Assembly (NCBI RefSeq): GCF_004361735.1 | Contig: NZ_SNVV01000027.1 | Coordinates: 1 to 64,000 of the forward strand | Reading direction: 5' to 3' | DNA length: 64,000 nt | DNA from: Azoarcus indigens | GTDB taxonomy: Bacteria > Pseudomonadota > Gammaproteobacteria > Burkholderiales > Rhodocyclaceae | In this document: positions 18,365-27,622 of the stretch, in pieces | How the letters are laid out: each line of letters begins with the position of its first letter | How positions within the stretch are numbered: the stretch's first letter is position 1 | The notes under the pieces: model-generated | What the model saw: the letters and a program-made list of their open reading frames with translations, nothing else | Told to the model about the DNA's origin: nothing | Database searches by the model: none | Program-made: the position numbers and the translations under genes

Positions 18365-19927
18365 TCAGGCGCTGAGGTCCGCCGTGGGCAGACGCAGGCG
18401 GAGCAGGATGAATTCCGCCGGCCTGATCGGGGCGAAGCCGATTTGCACAACGATGTGCCCTTCGGCGAGTTCGGCCGGGCTGGTGCTTTCCCGCCCGCAA
18501 TGGACGAAGAAGGCTTCTTCCGGCTTGCCGCCCTGGAAGGCGCCCTGGCGCATCAGGGCCAGCAGGAAGCTGCCGGCTTCCCGCCGCAGCCGGGCCCACA
18601 GCGCTTCACCATTGGGCTCGAATGCCGCCCAGGCGAGGGCATCCTCCAGGCCCTGTTCGATGAAGAGCGCCAGCCGGCGCACCGAGATGTACTTCCACTC
18701 GGAGCCGAGTTCGTCGGCGCCGGCCAGGGTGCGTGCTCCCCACACCACCCAGCCGCGGCCATGGAAGCTACGCAGGCAGTTGAGGCCCTGCTGGTTGAGT
18801 TGCCACTGCTGCGCATCGTCCAGGCGCTGGGCGCCGTCCTGGGCGCCGAGGAGCTGGGCCGACTCGCCGGAGGGGGCTTTCCACACACCGCGTTCGGCGT
18901 CGTTGCGGACGATGACGCCGGCGATGGCGCCGCAGGGGGCGAAGGCGGCGGCGCGGTTGCCGGCCAGCGGGTCGGCGAACAGCAGGCGGGGAAAGTAGAG
19001 GGCGACGTTGGCCGCGGCCGGGAGGCCGATGCATTCCCGCAGCGCGCGCAGTTCCGCGCCCAGCAGCGGGGCGCTCCAGTGCGCGGGGGCGTCCATCAGC
19101 AGCATTGCCCGGCGCTGCTGGCAGTAGGCGGCGGCCTCGGCCCAGCTTGCCGGCGCCACCTCGGTGTCCCGCTGCGGCGGCGGCAGGCAGAGCAGCTTGA
19201 AGGGGATGCCTTCCAGCGCGTGGAGTCCGGTGCCGGCGTGTTGGTCTCCGAGGAGCTCGGCGTCGCCCACCGGGGCGCCATCGCTGCCGGACGTTGTTGC
19301 TGCGCCGGGCCGGCCTTGCTCGTCCAGTACGGCAACCATGGCCGGATCGGGGCGCGTGCCCGCCGGCAGGCCGTGCCGCACCCGCGCCAGGTGGGAACTG
19401 CGGGTAAGGGCGGCATCGATGAAGCGCGGGCTGCCTGGATCGCAGCACAGGTCGCGGAATACCTCGGTGTTGACGGGGTTACCGCCTGCGCCCATCTCCT
19501 CCAGGGTGAGGTTGAAGTAGGACTCGTCCGCCACGCCGCCGGTCATGTGGTCCACCCTGGCGCGCAGCTTCTGGCCCCAGCTGCCGGGGCTGGCGGCTTC
19601 CAGCGTAAGCCGCTTGTCGCCGGCGGGTAGTGCGAGGGTGGCGGTACAGGCGGCGGGATCGCCGTTGAACACGCGGACGATGCAGGCTTCGTGGCCCCCG
19701 TTGCGGAAATAGTGCTGCACCGCGTGGCCCAGCGTGTCTTCGGCGCGGGGGCTGCCGAAGTGGAGCTCGTAGTCGTGGGCGCTGCCAACTTTCAGTGGAA
19801 CGTTGACCGGTCCGCGGCGGGCGCCGCCTATGAATGCCGCAAGGGTGCTGCTTCTGCCGGGCGTGGGTACGAGCGCGTCTGGAATCTCTTCGATGTAGAC
19901 GCCGGGATAGCGGGAAGTGGGCGGCAT
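18365..19927 (-). CDS. phage-tail-sheath-like protein (contractile injection system type), orphan
   Basis: A 520-aa protein with the architecture of contractile tail sheath subunits. The N-terminus YPGVYIEEIPDALVPTPG is followed by a GPVNVPLKV-type segment and a variable middle region. The conserved C-terminal sheath domain has LNCLRSFHGRGWVVWGART, EWKYISVRRLALFIEQGLED and FAPIRPAEFILLRLRL. Sheaths of this kind polymerise around an inner tube in phage tails, R-type particles and extracellular contractile injection systems. No tube, baseplate, spike, tape-measure or ATPase gene is nearby. The frame is intact and full length, so it is not obviously decayed. Confidence 0.85.
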   Translation of the reverse strand: MPPTSRYPGVYIEEIPDALVPTPGRSSTLAAFIGGARRGPVNVPLKVGSAHDYELHFGSPRAEDTLGHAVQHYFRNGGHEACIVRVFNGDPAACTATLALPAGDKRLTLEAASPGSWGQKLRARVDHMTGGVADESYFNLTLEEMGAGGNPVNTEVFRDLCCDPGSPRFIDAALTRSSHLARVRHGLPAGTRPDPAMVAVLDEQGRPGAATTSGSDGAPVGDAELLGDQHAGTGLHALEGIPFKLLCLPPPQRDTEVAPASWAEAAAYCQQRRAMLLMDAPAHWSAPLLGAELRALRECIGLPAAANVALYFPRLLFADPLAGNRAAAFAPCGAIAGVIVRNDAERGVWKAPSGESAQLLGAQDGAQRLDDAQQWQLNQQGLNCLRSFHGRGWVVWGARTLAGADELGSEWKYISVRRLALFIEQGLEDALAWAAFEPNGEALWARLRREAGSFLLALMRQGAFQGGKPEEAFFVHCGRESTSPAELAEGHIVVQIGFAPIRPAEFILLRLRLPTADLSA

Positions 19928-20100
19928 TGGGGGCGGCCTTGTCGCGGCTGGGGGGTCGGGGGCTGCTGGCGGTCCGACGCCTTTGTTCTTGTGCGGGCAG
20001 CGAAATTCAATCTAGGCCAGCGCCAGGGGAAGGCAAGGGCGCCGGAATGGCCGGAGGGGCTGTGGCCCGAGCGGCGCCTTGCCCGTTCGCGTGCGGAAGC

Positions 20101-20631
20101 TCAGGAGCGGCGGCCGAACTCCCGCCGTAGCCAGTCGTCCACCAGCGCCTTCTCATAGCGAAGCTCATCTCCGGGATAGCGGTTGCTGCTCATCATGAAG
20201 GCGGGGTCGCGCAGCTGGCGGCTGCCGCGCGCCAGTTCGCGGCCCTCGGCGTCGGTCAGGCGGAAGCTGAGGTCGATGCGGGGCGGGTAGATGTCGCGGA
20301 CGATGCGCACGTCGCTGAACCGGGGGCCGTGCCAGGGCTCGTAGCTGCCGGCGCGCCTGAGTTCGGTGATGGTGATGTCCAGGCGCTGGCCGGCGGGCAG
20401 TGTCCTGTCGGCCTGGCGGGTGAGGTGAGCCCGCAGCGCCTTCAGCCAGGCTGCGCTGTCCTTGCGCTCCAGGCCGGCGTTGAAGCCGGAGAATTCGCTG
20501 AAGCGCTCCGGGTGGTCGTAGCGCACTTCGATGCGCGGCCCTGTGTCCGCCGACGGCGCCGACATCGAGGGGGGGCTGAGCAGCGCGGCCAGCGAGAGCG
20601 ACAGCATGTGCAGCAGGAGACGGGGAGACAT
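20101..20631 (-). CDS. DUF3016 exported protein
   Basis: A 176-aa secreted protein. The signal peptide runs MSPRLLLHMLSLSLAALLSP to about residue 25. The mature part resembles DUF3016: IEVRYDHPERFSEF near the start, DITITELRRAGSYEPWHG in the middle, and a C-terminal RYPGDELRYEKALVDDWLRREF. Function unknown; presumed periplasmic. The ATG at 20631 is preceded by a GAGGAA-like box. The 173 bp between it and the sheath gene hold nothing recognised. Confidence 0.75.
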   Translation of the reverse strand: MSPRLLLHMLSLSLAALLSPPSMSAPSADTGPRIEVRYDHPERFSEFSGFNAGLERKDSAAWLKALRAHLTRQADRTLPAGQRLDITITELRRAGSYEPWHGPRFSDVRIVRDIYPPRIDLSFRLTDAEGRELARGSRQLRDPAFMMSSNRYPGDELRYEKALVDDWLRREFGRRS

Positions 20632-20754
20632 GGCGGCTTCCTCACGGATTCCGGCCGGGCCGGCAGCCGGCCGTCTCTCGCTTGGACCGAGGCGGCCGGC
20701 GCAGGTTGCCGCTGCTCCGGGCGGTAAGCCTGCTGCGCAGCGCGGCAAGCCGGC

Positions 20755-22083
20755 TCAGTGGCCCGCGCTGCTCTCCCGGATGGAAGAGAGTTGGCCGACC
20801 ACGCGCACGACTTCCCTGGCGCCGTCGTGGATCTTGGAAATGGTCGTGCCGACCTCGTTGGTCAGCTCCGCGCCGCGGTCGGCCTGGCGGGCCGTATCGC
20901 CCATGCGCTCGATGGCGGCCTTGGTGCTGTCCTGAATGGCGCGGGTGATCTCGGAGATGCGGCCGGTGGAGCTGCCGGTGCGTTCGGCGAGCTTGCGCAC
21001 CTCGTCGGCCACGACCGCGAAGCCGCGCCCGTGCTCGCCGGCCCGGGCTGCCTCGATGGCGGCATTGAGCGACAGCAGGTTGGTCTGGTCGGCGATCTCG
21101 TGGATGGTACGGACGATGAAGTCGATCTCGCCGGAGCGGGTGTCCAGTTCTTCCAGCAGCCGGGAGGACACCTGCACCGTCTCCGCCACCCTGTCCATCT
21201 CGGCGGCCGCCTCGCGTATCGCCCGATCGCCCTCGGCCGACAGCGTCTCGGTTTCCAGCGACACGTGATAGGCCATGCGGGCGCTTTCCGCCTCGGCCTC
21301 GTAGCGCTCCACCCGATCACTGATGTCGTTGGCGAACTTCACCACCTTGCTCGGTTTGCCCTGGGCGTCGAACACCGGGTTGTAGGTTGCTTCCATCCAT
21401 ACCGCCCGGCCATCGCGGGTGAAGCGGCGGAACTGGCCGGAGGCGAACTCGCCCCGGTTGAGGTCGGCCCAGAAGGCCGCGTACGCCGGGCTGCGGACGT
21501 AGTCCTGCTCGCAGAAGATGCGGTGATGTTTGCCACGCAGATCTTCCAGGCGATAGCCCATGGTCCTCAGGAAGTTGTCGTTGGCGGAAAGCACGGTGCC
21601 GTCCATGGCGAACTCGATGACCGCCATCGAGCGGTTCAGCGCCTGCAGCTTGCCCGCGTTTTCCTGGTCGGCTAGCACCCGGGAGGTGATGTCGTTGGCC
21701 AGCTTGATGATGCGGCAGGGCTGGCCCTGGGCGTCGAACACAGGGTTGTAGGTGGCCTCCAGCCATACCGGGGTGCCGCCGTGGGTGATGCGCAGGTACT
21801 GGCCGGAGGTGAATTCGCCGCGTGCCAGCTTCTGCCAGAACTCGCTGTAGTCGCGGCTGGCGACGTATTCCGGCTCACAGAAGATGCGGTGGTGGGCGCC
21901 CCGCAGTTCCTGGGCGGTGTAACCCATCAGACGAAGGAAGTTGTCGTTGGCCGTGATGATGGTGCCGTCCAGGCCGAACTCGATCACGGCCATGGACCGG
22001 CCGATGGCGTTGAGCAGGGCGTTCTTCTCGCCGAGTTGCTGTTCGAGTTCGCTGACCTTCTGCTTGAGCGCAGTGTTGAACAT
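20755..22083 (-). CDS. cytosolic chemoreceptor with two PAS domains, BdlA-like
   Basis: A 442-aa methyl-accepting chemotaxis-type protein without membrane segments. An N-terminal coiled coil ([19 protein letters not shown]) leads into two near-duplicate PAS domains, each with MAVIEF, TANDNF or SANDNF, HHRIFCE and [14 protein letters not shown] / [14 protein letters not shown], about 120 residues apart. A signalling domain with [20 protein letters not shown] follows. This PAS-PAS-MCP layout matches the biofilm-dispersal regulator BdlA and Aer-like sensors. The start at 22083 has GGAG 5 nt upstream, better than the ATG at 22149. The ligand is unknown; haem or FAD sensing is possible. Confidence 0.86.
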   Translation of the reverse strand: MFNTALKQKVSELEQQLGEKNALLNAIGRSMAVIEFGLDGTIITANDNFLRLMGYTAQELRGAHHRIFCEPEYVASRDYSEFWQKLARGEFTSGQYLRITHGGTPVWLEATYNPVFDAQGQPCRIIKLANDITSRVLADQENAGKLQALNRSMAVIEFAMDGTVLSANDNFLRTMGYRLEDLRGKHHRIFCEQDYVRSPAYAAFWADLNRGEFASGQFRRFTRDGRAVWMEATYNPVFDAQGKPSKVVKFANDISDRVERYEAEAESARMAYHVSLETETLSAEGDRAIREAAAEMDRVAETVQVSSRLLEELDTRSGEIDFIVRTIHEIADQTNLLSLNAAIEAARAGEHGRGFAVVADEVRKLAERTGSSTGRISEITRAIQDSTKAAIERMGDTARQADRGAELTNEVGTTISKIHDGAREVVRVVGQLSSIRESSAGH

Positions 22084-22469
22084 GAAAACTCCGTGTCGGT
22101 TGAGCGCAGTGTTGCCGTCAGGAAACCCGGGGCTGCGCATGGATTTCACAATAGCCGGCTTTCTTCTTTGTATTCATAGCTTTTGGGGGGGATCGAGAAG
22201 TATTTCATGTGCCTGAAACGGGGGGTCCGGAGCGCTTGTGTCGCGCGTCACGCGGGGGCCCGCGGAATCCGCCGGCCGAGGCAGCACGGTGGCTGGGAAA
22301 CGATGTCGGCCGCAGGGGCCGCCGCCGCCCGGATGGACCGGCGCGAGGCGGCGCTGCAAGGCATGTGGATGTGGTGGAGGGTACGCGGTGGTGCTCGCCG
22401 GATGGGCATTGCCGCAGGCATAATTCCGCCGCCCGGGCGCGGCACGGGCGTTGTTTGTCGAGGACATCT
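22084..22469. other. 386-bp divergent intergenic region
   Basis: The region lies between the BdlA-like gene (minus) and the DUF945 gene (plus). The portion nearest the chemoreceptor is AT-richer and holds TATTGT and TATGAAT, possible minus-strand -10 elements. A CATAAT about 45 bp upstream of the DUF945 start could serve the plus strand, but no good -35 accompanies it. The remainder is GC-rich and shows nothing recognised. Confidence 0.4.
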
Positions 22470-23846
22470 ATGCGTAAGACGGTAGTGATCGCCGGTGGTG
22501 TGCTGGCGCTGGCAGTGGGCGTAGTGGGGGGCAGCTACTACGTGGGCGGGAAGATCGAGGATGACTTCCGCACGGGAGTGGAGCGCATCCGCGGCGCGGG
22601 CTTCGACGTACGCGTTCTCGACTACCGGCGCGGAGTGTTCGGCGCCGAGGCGGAAACGCTGTGGACGCTGCCCAGCGAGGAGGAGCCCTTGAGCTTCACC
22701 CTCGCCCACGCGGTGAGCCACGGCCCTTTGCCGGCCGGCAAGGCGGCGGAGATCCGTACCACGCTGCAGCTGGATGACGAGGCCAGCCAGGCACTGGCGC
22801 CGCTGCTGCAGGGGCGCCAGCCGCTGGAGATCCTCAGCAAAGTGTCCTGGGGCGGTGACCACAGCCACACGCTGAACGTGGTGGATTACCGCGGGCCGGT
22901 GGAAGAAAGCGAGGTCGTCTGGGGTGGCATGCAGGGCACCGTGGATGTCACCGCTGGCGGCAAGGTCACTCGCGGTTCGCTGTCGCTGCCGGTGCTTACC
23001 GTGCGCGATCCGGCGGGCAAGAACGTCGATCTGCAGAAAGCCTCCATCACCTTCGATACCACCCAGCCGCAGAACTATCACTTCTGGACCGGCGAGGCGC
23101 TGTTCGCCATCGAGCGCCTCGCCGTAGGCGGTACGCCGGAGCAGACGGTGGAGATCGAGGGCCTGGGCCTGACTTCCTCCACCGCGCTGGAGGGCGATCT
23201 GGTCTCGACCACCATCGAAATCAAGGCGAACCACTTCAGCGGCGGTGGCGAAGTGCTGCAGGCGCCTGGCGTCACCCTGTCGCTGCAGCGGCTGGATGCC
23301 GGCGTGCTGGATGCAGCTTCCCGCATGGCGCAGGAAGGTGCCGCCGCCGGTGAGGACATCCAGGCTCACAACCAGCGGCTGCTGACGGCGATGATTTCCC
23401 AGCTGCCGGCCTTGCTGGCGCGCTCGCCGGTGGTGGAGATCAAGAACCTGGGTGCGACCCTGCCCGAAGGCGTGGTGAAGGCGGACCTGCGCCTGGCCTA
23501 CGTCGGCAAGCCGGGCGGGCTGGGCTTCAACCCGCTGGTGGACGTGGAAGGCCAGGCCAACCTGGCCCTGCCGCAGCCGCTGCTGGAGCGGGTGCTGTCG
23601 GTCCGCGCGCGGCAGGAGCTGGAGAACTACATGGAGGTGATGGACCTGGGGGCCAGTGAGGAAGAGATCGCCGACGCGGTGGACGAAACCGTGCGCACCC
23701 GGGTGGAGGCGCTGACCGCGCAGGGCGTGCTGGTGCCCAAGGATGGCCAGTGGGTGAGCGCGCTGGAGTACAAGGGCGGCGTGCTCAGCATCAACGGCAA
23801 CCAGACTGCGCTGGGCGCTCTCGGCGCGATGGGCCTGCCGCTCTGA
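22470..23846 (+). CDS. DUF945 (YdgA-like) family protein
   Basis: A 458-aa protein anchored or exported by an N-terminal hydrophobic segment (VVIAGGVLALAVGVVGGSYYVGG), followed by GKIEDDFRTGVERI, typical of the DUF945 family. The mature part is beta-rich with no catalytic motif recognised, and is probably periplasmic. The ATG at 22470 has AGGA 6 nt upstream; longer upstream reading is Arg-rich non-coding sequence. The function of the family is not established. Confidence 0.82.
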   Translation: MRKTVVIAGGVLALAVGVVGGSYYVGGKIEDDFRTGVERIRGAGFDVRVLDYRRGVFGAEAETLWTLPSEEEPLSFTLAHAVSHGPLPAGKAAEIRTTLQLDDEASQALAPLLQGRQPLEILSKVSWGGDHSHTLNVVDYRGPVEESEVVWGGMQGTVDVTAGGKVTRGSLSLPVLTVRDPAGKNVDLQKASITFDTTQPQNYHFWTGEALFAIERLAVGGTPEQTVEIEGLGLTSSTALEGDLVSTTIEIKANHFSGGGEVLQAPGVTLSLQRLDAGVLDAASRMAQEGAAAGEDIQAHNQRLLTAMISQLPALLARSPVVEIKNLGATLPEGVVKADLRLAYVGKPGGLGFNPLVDVEGQANLALPQPLLERVLSVRARQELENYMEVMDLGASEEEIADAVDETVRTRVEALTAQGVLVPKDGQWVSALEYKGGVLSINGNQTALGALGAMGLPL

Positions 23847-23862
23847 CGCTGGTCTGAAATGC

Positions 23863-23891
23863 AGTGGGGCGGGCCCTTGGCCCGCCCCACT
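23863..23891. terminator. bidirectional terminator-like hairpin
   Basis: Perfect 12-bp stem, AGTGGGGCGGGC pairing with GCCCGCCCCACT across a 5-nt loop, between the convergent DUF945 and DUF4124-glutaredoxin genes. There is no long U-tract on either side, but position and stability suit transcription termination in both directions. Confidence 0.6.
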
Positions 23892-23909
23892 TGCGTTCAC
23901 CCGGCTCGA

Positions 23910-24413
23910 TCAGCGTGGAACCGCCGCCGCCGACTTGGGATAGCCGGCGTCATCCAGCATCTTCTCCCAGGCGGTGGTCTCGTAGCCCTTGAAGTTCATG
24001 CGGCCTATGGTGATCGCCGGCACCTGCTCGGGCGTGCCGAACAGCTCACGATACGCCTGCACCTCCTCGGTACTCTCCAGCTTGTGTTCCTGGAAGGGGA
24101 TGCCGCGGCGCTTCAGCAGGTCGCGCGCCAGGTTGCAAGGCGCCTGGCAGTCCTGGGTGACGAACACCGCCACCGGGAAGTTGGCCATCGCCTGCCGCAC
24201 CGCGTAGGAAGGCGTAGTGTCGGCGGCGGGGGCGCCGCCGTAGCGCTTCTCGTCGAGCTTGTGGATGCTGGCCGGCGGTGGCTGGTCGGAGTAGTTCACC
24301 CGGCCGTTGCTGTCCACCCAGCGGTAGGTGGTGGGCGCCTGCGCCAGGGCGCCGGCGCTGGCCGCGGCCAGCACGACGGCGGCCAGCCCCTGCCACAACC
24401 GGCCGGCGCTCAC
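23910..24413 (-). CDS. DUF4124 and glutaredoxin-domain exported protein
   Basis: A 167-aa exported protein starting with GTG at 24413, overlapping the prlC stop as GTGA. Signal peptide to about 24 (LAAVVLAAASAGALAQA), DUF4124 segment YRWVDSNGRVNYSDQPPP, then a glutaredoxin-like domain with TQDCQAPCNLARDLLKRRGIPF and VPAITIG. The cysteine pair is spaced CxxxC rather than the CxxC of classic glutaredoxins, as in many betaproteobacterial members. It probably acts in periplasmic thiol chemistry. Confidence 0.82.
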   Translation of the reverse strand: MSAGRLWQGLAAVVLAAASAGALAQAPTTYRWVDSNGRVNYSDQPPPASIHKLDEKRYGGAPAADTTPSYAVRQAMANFPVAVFVTQDCQAPCNLARDLLKRRGIPFQEHKLESTEEVQAYRELFGTPEQVPAITIGRMNFKGYETTAWEKMLDDAGYPKSAAAVPR

Positions 24414-26488
24414 GCTTCCACCATGCCGTTGTGGCGCAGCAGCGCATCCACCTTCGGTTCGCGGCCGCGGAAGGCCTTGAAGGATTCCAGCGCCGGCCGG
24501 CTGCCGCCGACGGCGAGGATCTCGCGCCAGAAGCGGGCGCCGGTTTCCGCGTCCAGCAGGCTGCCCTTGCCGGCGCCGGCCTCCTCGAAGGCTTCGAAGG
24601 CGTCCGCCGACAGCACCTCCGCCCACTTGTAGCTGTAGTAGCCGGCCGCGTAGCCGCCGGCAAAGATGTGGGAGAAGCTGTTGGGGAAGCGGTGCCAGGC
24701 CGGCGGGAACAGTACTGCCACCTCTCGTCGCACTTCATCCAGCACGCCGAACACCTTTTCCATCGGTACCGGCTGGCCGCCGGCGACGATGTCGCTATGG
24801 ATGCGCAGGTCGAACATCGAGAATTCCAGCTGGCGTACCGTCTGCATGCCGCTCTGGAAGTTCTTGGCGGCGATCATCTTGTCGTAGAGCGCGCGGGGCA
24901 GCGGCTCGCCGGTATCGACATGGGCGGTCATGCCGGACAGCACGTCCCATTCCCAGCAGAAGTTCTCCATGAACTGGCTGGGCAGTTCCACCGCGTCCCA
25001 CTCCACGCCGTGGATGCCGGACACGGCCAGTTCTTCCACCTTGGTCAGCAGGTGGTGCAGGCCGTGGCCGCACTCGTGGAACAGGGTGAGCACGTCGTCG
25101 TGGGTGAAGGTGGCGGGCTTGCCATTGACCGGGCCGGGGAAGTTGCACACCAGGTAGGCCACCGGCGTTTCCATGCCGCCGGCCGGGCGGCGGTGGCGGC
25201 TGCGGGCGGAGTCCATCCAGGCGCCGCCGCGCTTGGTTTCGCGGGCGTGGAGGTCGAGGTAGAAGTGGCCGACCAGCTCGCCTTCCTTCTCGATGCGGAA
25301 GAAGCGCACGTCCGGATCCCACTTGGGCGCCTCGTCCGGGAGGATGTCCACCTTGTACAGGGTGCGGATGACGCCGAACAGCCCATCCAGCACCTTGGGC
25401 TCGGGGAAGTACTGCTTCACCTCTTGCTCGGAGAAGGCGTAGCGCGCCTGGCGCAGCTTCTCGGAGGCGTAGGCCACATCCCAGGGGAAGAGCTCGGCCA
25501 GGCCCAGCTCCTTGGCGGCGAAGGCCTTCAGCTCGGCGAGGTCGCGTTCGGCGAAGGGCTTGGCCTTGGCGGCGAGGTCGCGCAGGAAGGCGAGCACCTG
25601 TTCCGGCGTGTCCGCCATCTTGGGCACCAGCGAGACCTCGGCGAAGTTGCGGTAGCCCAGCAACTGGGCTTCTTCCTCGCGCAGGGCGAGGATCTTGCCG
25701 ATCAGCGGGCCGTTGTCCCATTCCGGCTTGCCGGCCTCGGAGGCGCGGGTGGCGTAGGCGCGGTACATGCGCTCGCGCAGGCCGCGGTCGTCGGCATACT
25801 GCAGCACCGGCAGGTAGGAGGGCATGTGCAGGGTGAACTTCCAGCCCGGCTTGCCTTCCTTCTCCGCCGCGGCACGGGCGGCGGCGCGGGCATCTTCCGG
25901 GATGCCGGCGAGGCCGGCTTCATCGCTGACCCATTCGCTGTGCGCGTTGGTGGCATCGAGGATGTTCTCGGAGAACTTGGCACCGAGCTGGGATTGCTCT
26001 TCCTGGATTTCCTGGAAGCGGGGCTTCACTTCGTCCGGCAGCTCGGCGCCGGAGAGGCGGAAGTCGCGCAGTTCGTTGTCCAGGATGCGCTGGCGCACCG
26101 GCGACAGGGTGGCGTATTCCGGGCCGTCGTGCAGGGCCTTGAATTTGTGGAAAAGGGCGAGGTTCTGGCCGACTTCGGCGTAGAAGCGGGAGACCTCGGG
26201 CAGCATTTCGTTGTAGGCCTCGCGCCACTCGGGCACGTCCATCACGCTGTGCAGGTGGCCGACCACGCCCCAGGCGCGGCCCAGGCGTTCGCCGGCCTCG
26301 TTCATCGGTTCGACGAAGTTGGCCCAGGTGGGCGCGGCGGTATCGGCGGTGAGGCGGGCGATCAGTGCGCGGTTCTCTTCGAGCAGGCCGCGCACCGCGG
26401 GGGCCACGTGCTCCGGGCGGGCGTCGCTGAAGCGGGGGAATCCGGAGAAGTCGAGCAGCGGGTTCTGGGCGTTCGATGTCTGGCTCAT
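24410..26488 (-). CDS. prlC: oligopeptidase A (M3 family)
   Basis: Cytosolic zinc metallopeptidase (692 aa) that degrades short peptides, including cleaved signal peptides. The zinc motif HEXXH is in FHECGHGLHHLL with the downstream Glu in GVEWDAVELPSQFMEN. The start ATG at 26488 (MSQTSNAQNPLLD) matches the family N-terminus; upstream in-frame residues are low-complexity. Length fits. It is coupled by overlap to the DUF4124-glutaredoxin gene. Confidence 0.95.
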   Translation of the reverse strand: MSQTSNAQNPLLDFSGFPRFSDARPEHVAPAVRGLLEENRALIARLTADTAAPTWANFVEPMNEAGERLGRAWGVVGHLHSVMDVPEWREAYNEMLPEVSRFYAEVGQNLALFHKFKALHDGPEYATLSPVRQRILDNELRDFRLSGAELPDEVKPRFQEIQEEQSQLGAKFSENILDATNAHSEWVSDEAGLAGIPEDARAAARAAAEKEGKPGWKFTLHMPSYLPVLQYADDRGLRERMYRAYATRASEAGKPEWDNGPLIGKILALREEEAQLLGYRNFAEVSLVPKMADTPEQVLAFLRDLAAKAKPFAERDLAELKAFAAKELGLAELFPWDVAYASEKLRQARYAFSEQEVKQYFPEPKVLDGLFGVIRTLYKVDILPDEAPKWDPDVRFFRIEKEGELVGHFYLDLHARETKRGGAWMDSARSRHRRPAGGMETPVAYLVCNFPGPVNGKPATFTHDDVLTLFHECGHGLHHLLTKVEELAVSGIHGVEWDAVELPSQFMENFCWEWDVLSGMTAHVDTGEPLPRALYDKMIAAKNFQSGMQTVRQLEFSMFDLRIHSDIVAGGQPVPMEKVFGVLDEVRREVAVLFPPAWHRFPNSFSHIFAGGYAAGYYSYKWAEVLSADAFEAFEEAGAGKGSLLDAETGARFWREILAVGGSRPALESFKAFRGREPKVDALLRHNGMVEA

Positions 26489-26534
26489 GATGTCTGGATC
26501 GTCCTGCTGGTCGGTAACGCGGCTATTGTGCCCA

Positions 26535-26567
26535 AAAAGCGCGAAGGGCGCCGCTATGGGCGCCCTT
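26535..26567 (-). terminator. rho-independent terminator of the DUF2189 gene
   Basis: On the minus strand, AAGGGCGCC and GGCGCCCTT form a strong stem (26544-26567), followed by CGCGCTTTTTG. A second GC stem (GCGCCGC/GCGGCGC, 26581-26609) lies just before it, after the DUF2189 stop. Confidence 0.6.
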
Positions 26568-26621
26568 GGCAAAAGCAATCGCGCCGCGCCCGGTTTGCAG
26601 GTGCGGCGCGGGGCGAGCGGC

Positions 26622-27398
26622 CTATCCGACCATGTCCTTGTAAGCGTGCCAGGTGGCATGGCCGAGCAGGGGCAGCACTACCACCAGCCCTATCATCATG
26701 GTGGCGAAGCCTATCGCCACCGTGGCGACGATGATCACCGCCCACAGGGCCATGGCGCCCAGATTCACGCCGACTGCCCGGGCGCTGGTCATGGCGGCGG
26801 TGATGGCGTCCACCTCGCGGTCTATCAGCATCGGAATGGCGATGGCCGACAGGGCGTAGATCACCGCTGCCAGCGCACCGCCCACCACCAGGTAGGAGAC
26901 GACGAAGTGGGTGTATTCGCCGGAAAAGAACACCGTGCGGTAGAAGTCGCTCAGGTCCGGCACCACGTCGTGATAGAACAGGGCGAACAGGATGGCGGAG
27001 ATCCGCTCCCAGCCGATCAGCGCCAGCGCCAGGAACACGCCGAAGTAGAGCAGGCTGTCGCCATGCCGGGTCAGCCCCTTGAGTGAGCGGCTGAAGCTGA
27101 CCCGCTCGCCGCCGTCCTGCCGGCGGGAGATCTCGTACAGCCCGGCTGCGGCCAGCGGTCCGATCAGGAAGAAGCCGGAGATGGCGGCAGTGAAGAGGTA
27201 GGGCATGGAGGCCGCGTAGGCCAGGATCATGTAGCCGATGGCGGCGAGGATGAGGCCATAGCTCAGGCTGGCGCCCGGGCTGTCGCGCATGTCCTGCAGG
27301 CCCAGCCGCAACCACAGCAGGGGGCGCGAAACGGCGACCGTGCGGACCTGGGGAAGCTGGAAGTGATGATCCAGCGATGAGTGGTAGGGCTTGTCCAT
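26622..27398 (-). CDS. DUF2189 membrane protein
   Basis: A 258-aa inner-membrane protein with about six hydrophobic helices (for example YGLILAAIGYMILAYAAS and ALWAVIIVATVAIGFATMM). It has the DUF2189 opening (VRTVAVSRPLLWLRLGLQDM) and ends LGHATWHAYKDMVG. The function of the family is unknown; members are sometimes described as cytochrome-c-oxidase-associated. Stands alone. Confidence 0.8.
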   Translation of the reverse strand: MDKPYHSSLDHHFQLPQVRTVAVSRPLLWLRLGLQDMRDSPGASLSYGLILAAIGYMILAYAASMPYLFTAAISGFFLIGPLAAAGLYEISRRQDGGERVSFSRSLKGLTRHGDSLLYFGVFLALALIGWERISAILFALFYHDVVPDLSDFYRTVFFSGEYTHFVVSYLVVGGALAAVIYALSAIAIPMLIDREVDAITAAMTSARAVGVNLGAMALWAVIIVATVAIGFATMMIGLVVVLPLLGHATWHAYKDMVG

Positions 27399-27590
27399 GG
27401 CAACCTCCGTTGGCTGGTGGCACCGCTCACCATCCCCGCCGTGCAGGGCGGTCTCGGGTTGCTTTTCAGGTTAGGTCGACTTGGACGCTTTGGCGACCGT
27501 CATTGGTCGGCCGGGCGATGAGGGAATCCCCTGATGCGGCGGCCGGGGGCCGCCGATGAAGGGCTGCCACGCCGCAGCGGAGCACCCTTG

Positions 27591-27614
27591 CGGCGGGAGC
27601 GCGGGCTCCCGCCG
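27591..27614. terminator. perfect hairpin downstream of purC
   Basis: CGGCGGGAGC-GCGG-GCTCCCGCCG is a perfect 10-bp stem, beginning 8 bp beyond the purC stop. It lacks a U-tract but is well placed to end the purC transcript. The rest of the 224-bp gap to the DUF2189 start holds nothing else recognised. Confidence 0.5.
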
Positions 27615-27622
27615 GGCTGGGC

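Noticed and set aside
22209-22469. N-terminal extension of the DUF945 protein
   Set aside because: The extra 87 codons are Arg/Gly-rich with no signal; the ATG at 22470 has a ribosome site and begins the family membrane anchor.
26581-26609. Second GC hairpin considered as a separate terminator
   Set aside because: No T-tract; treated as part of the DUF2189 terminator region rather than an independent signal.
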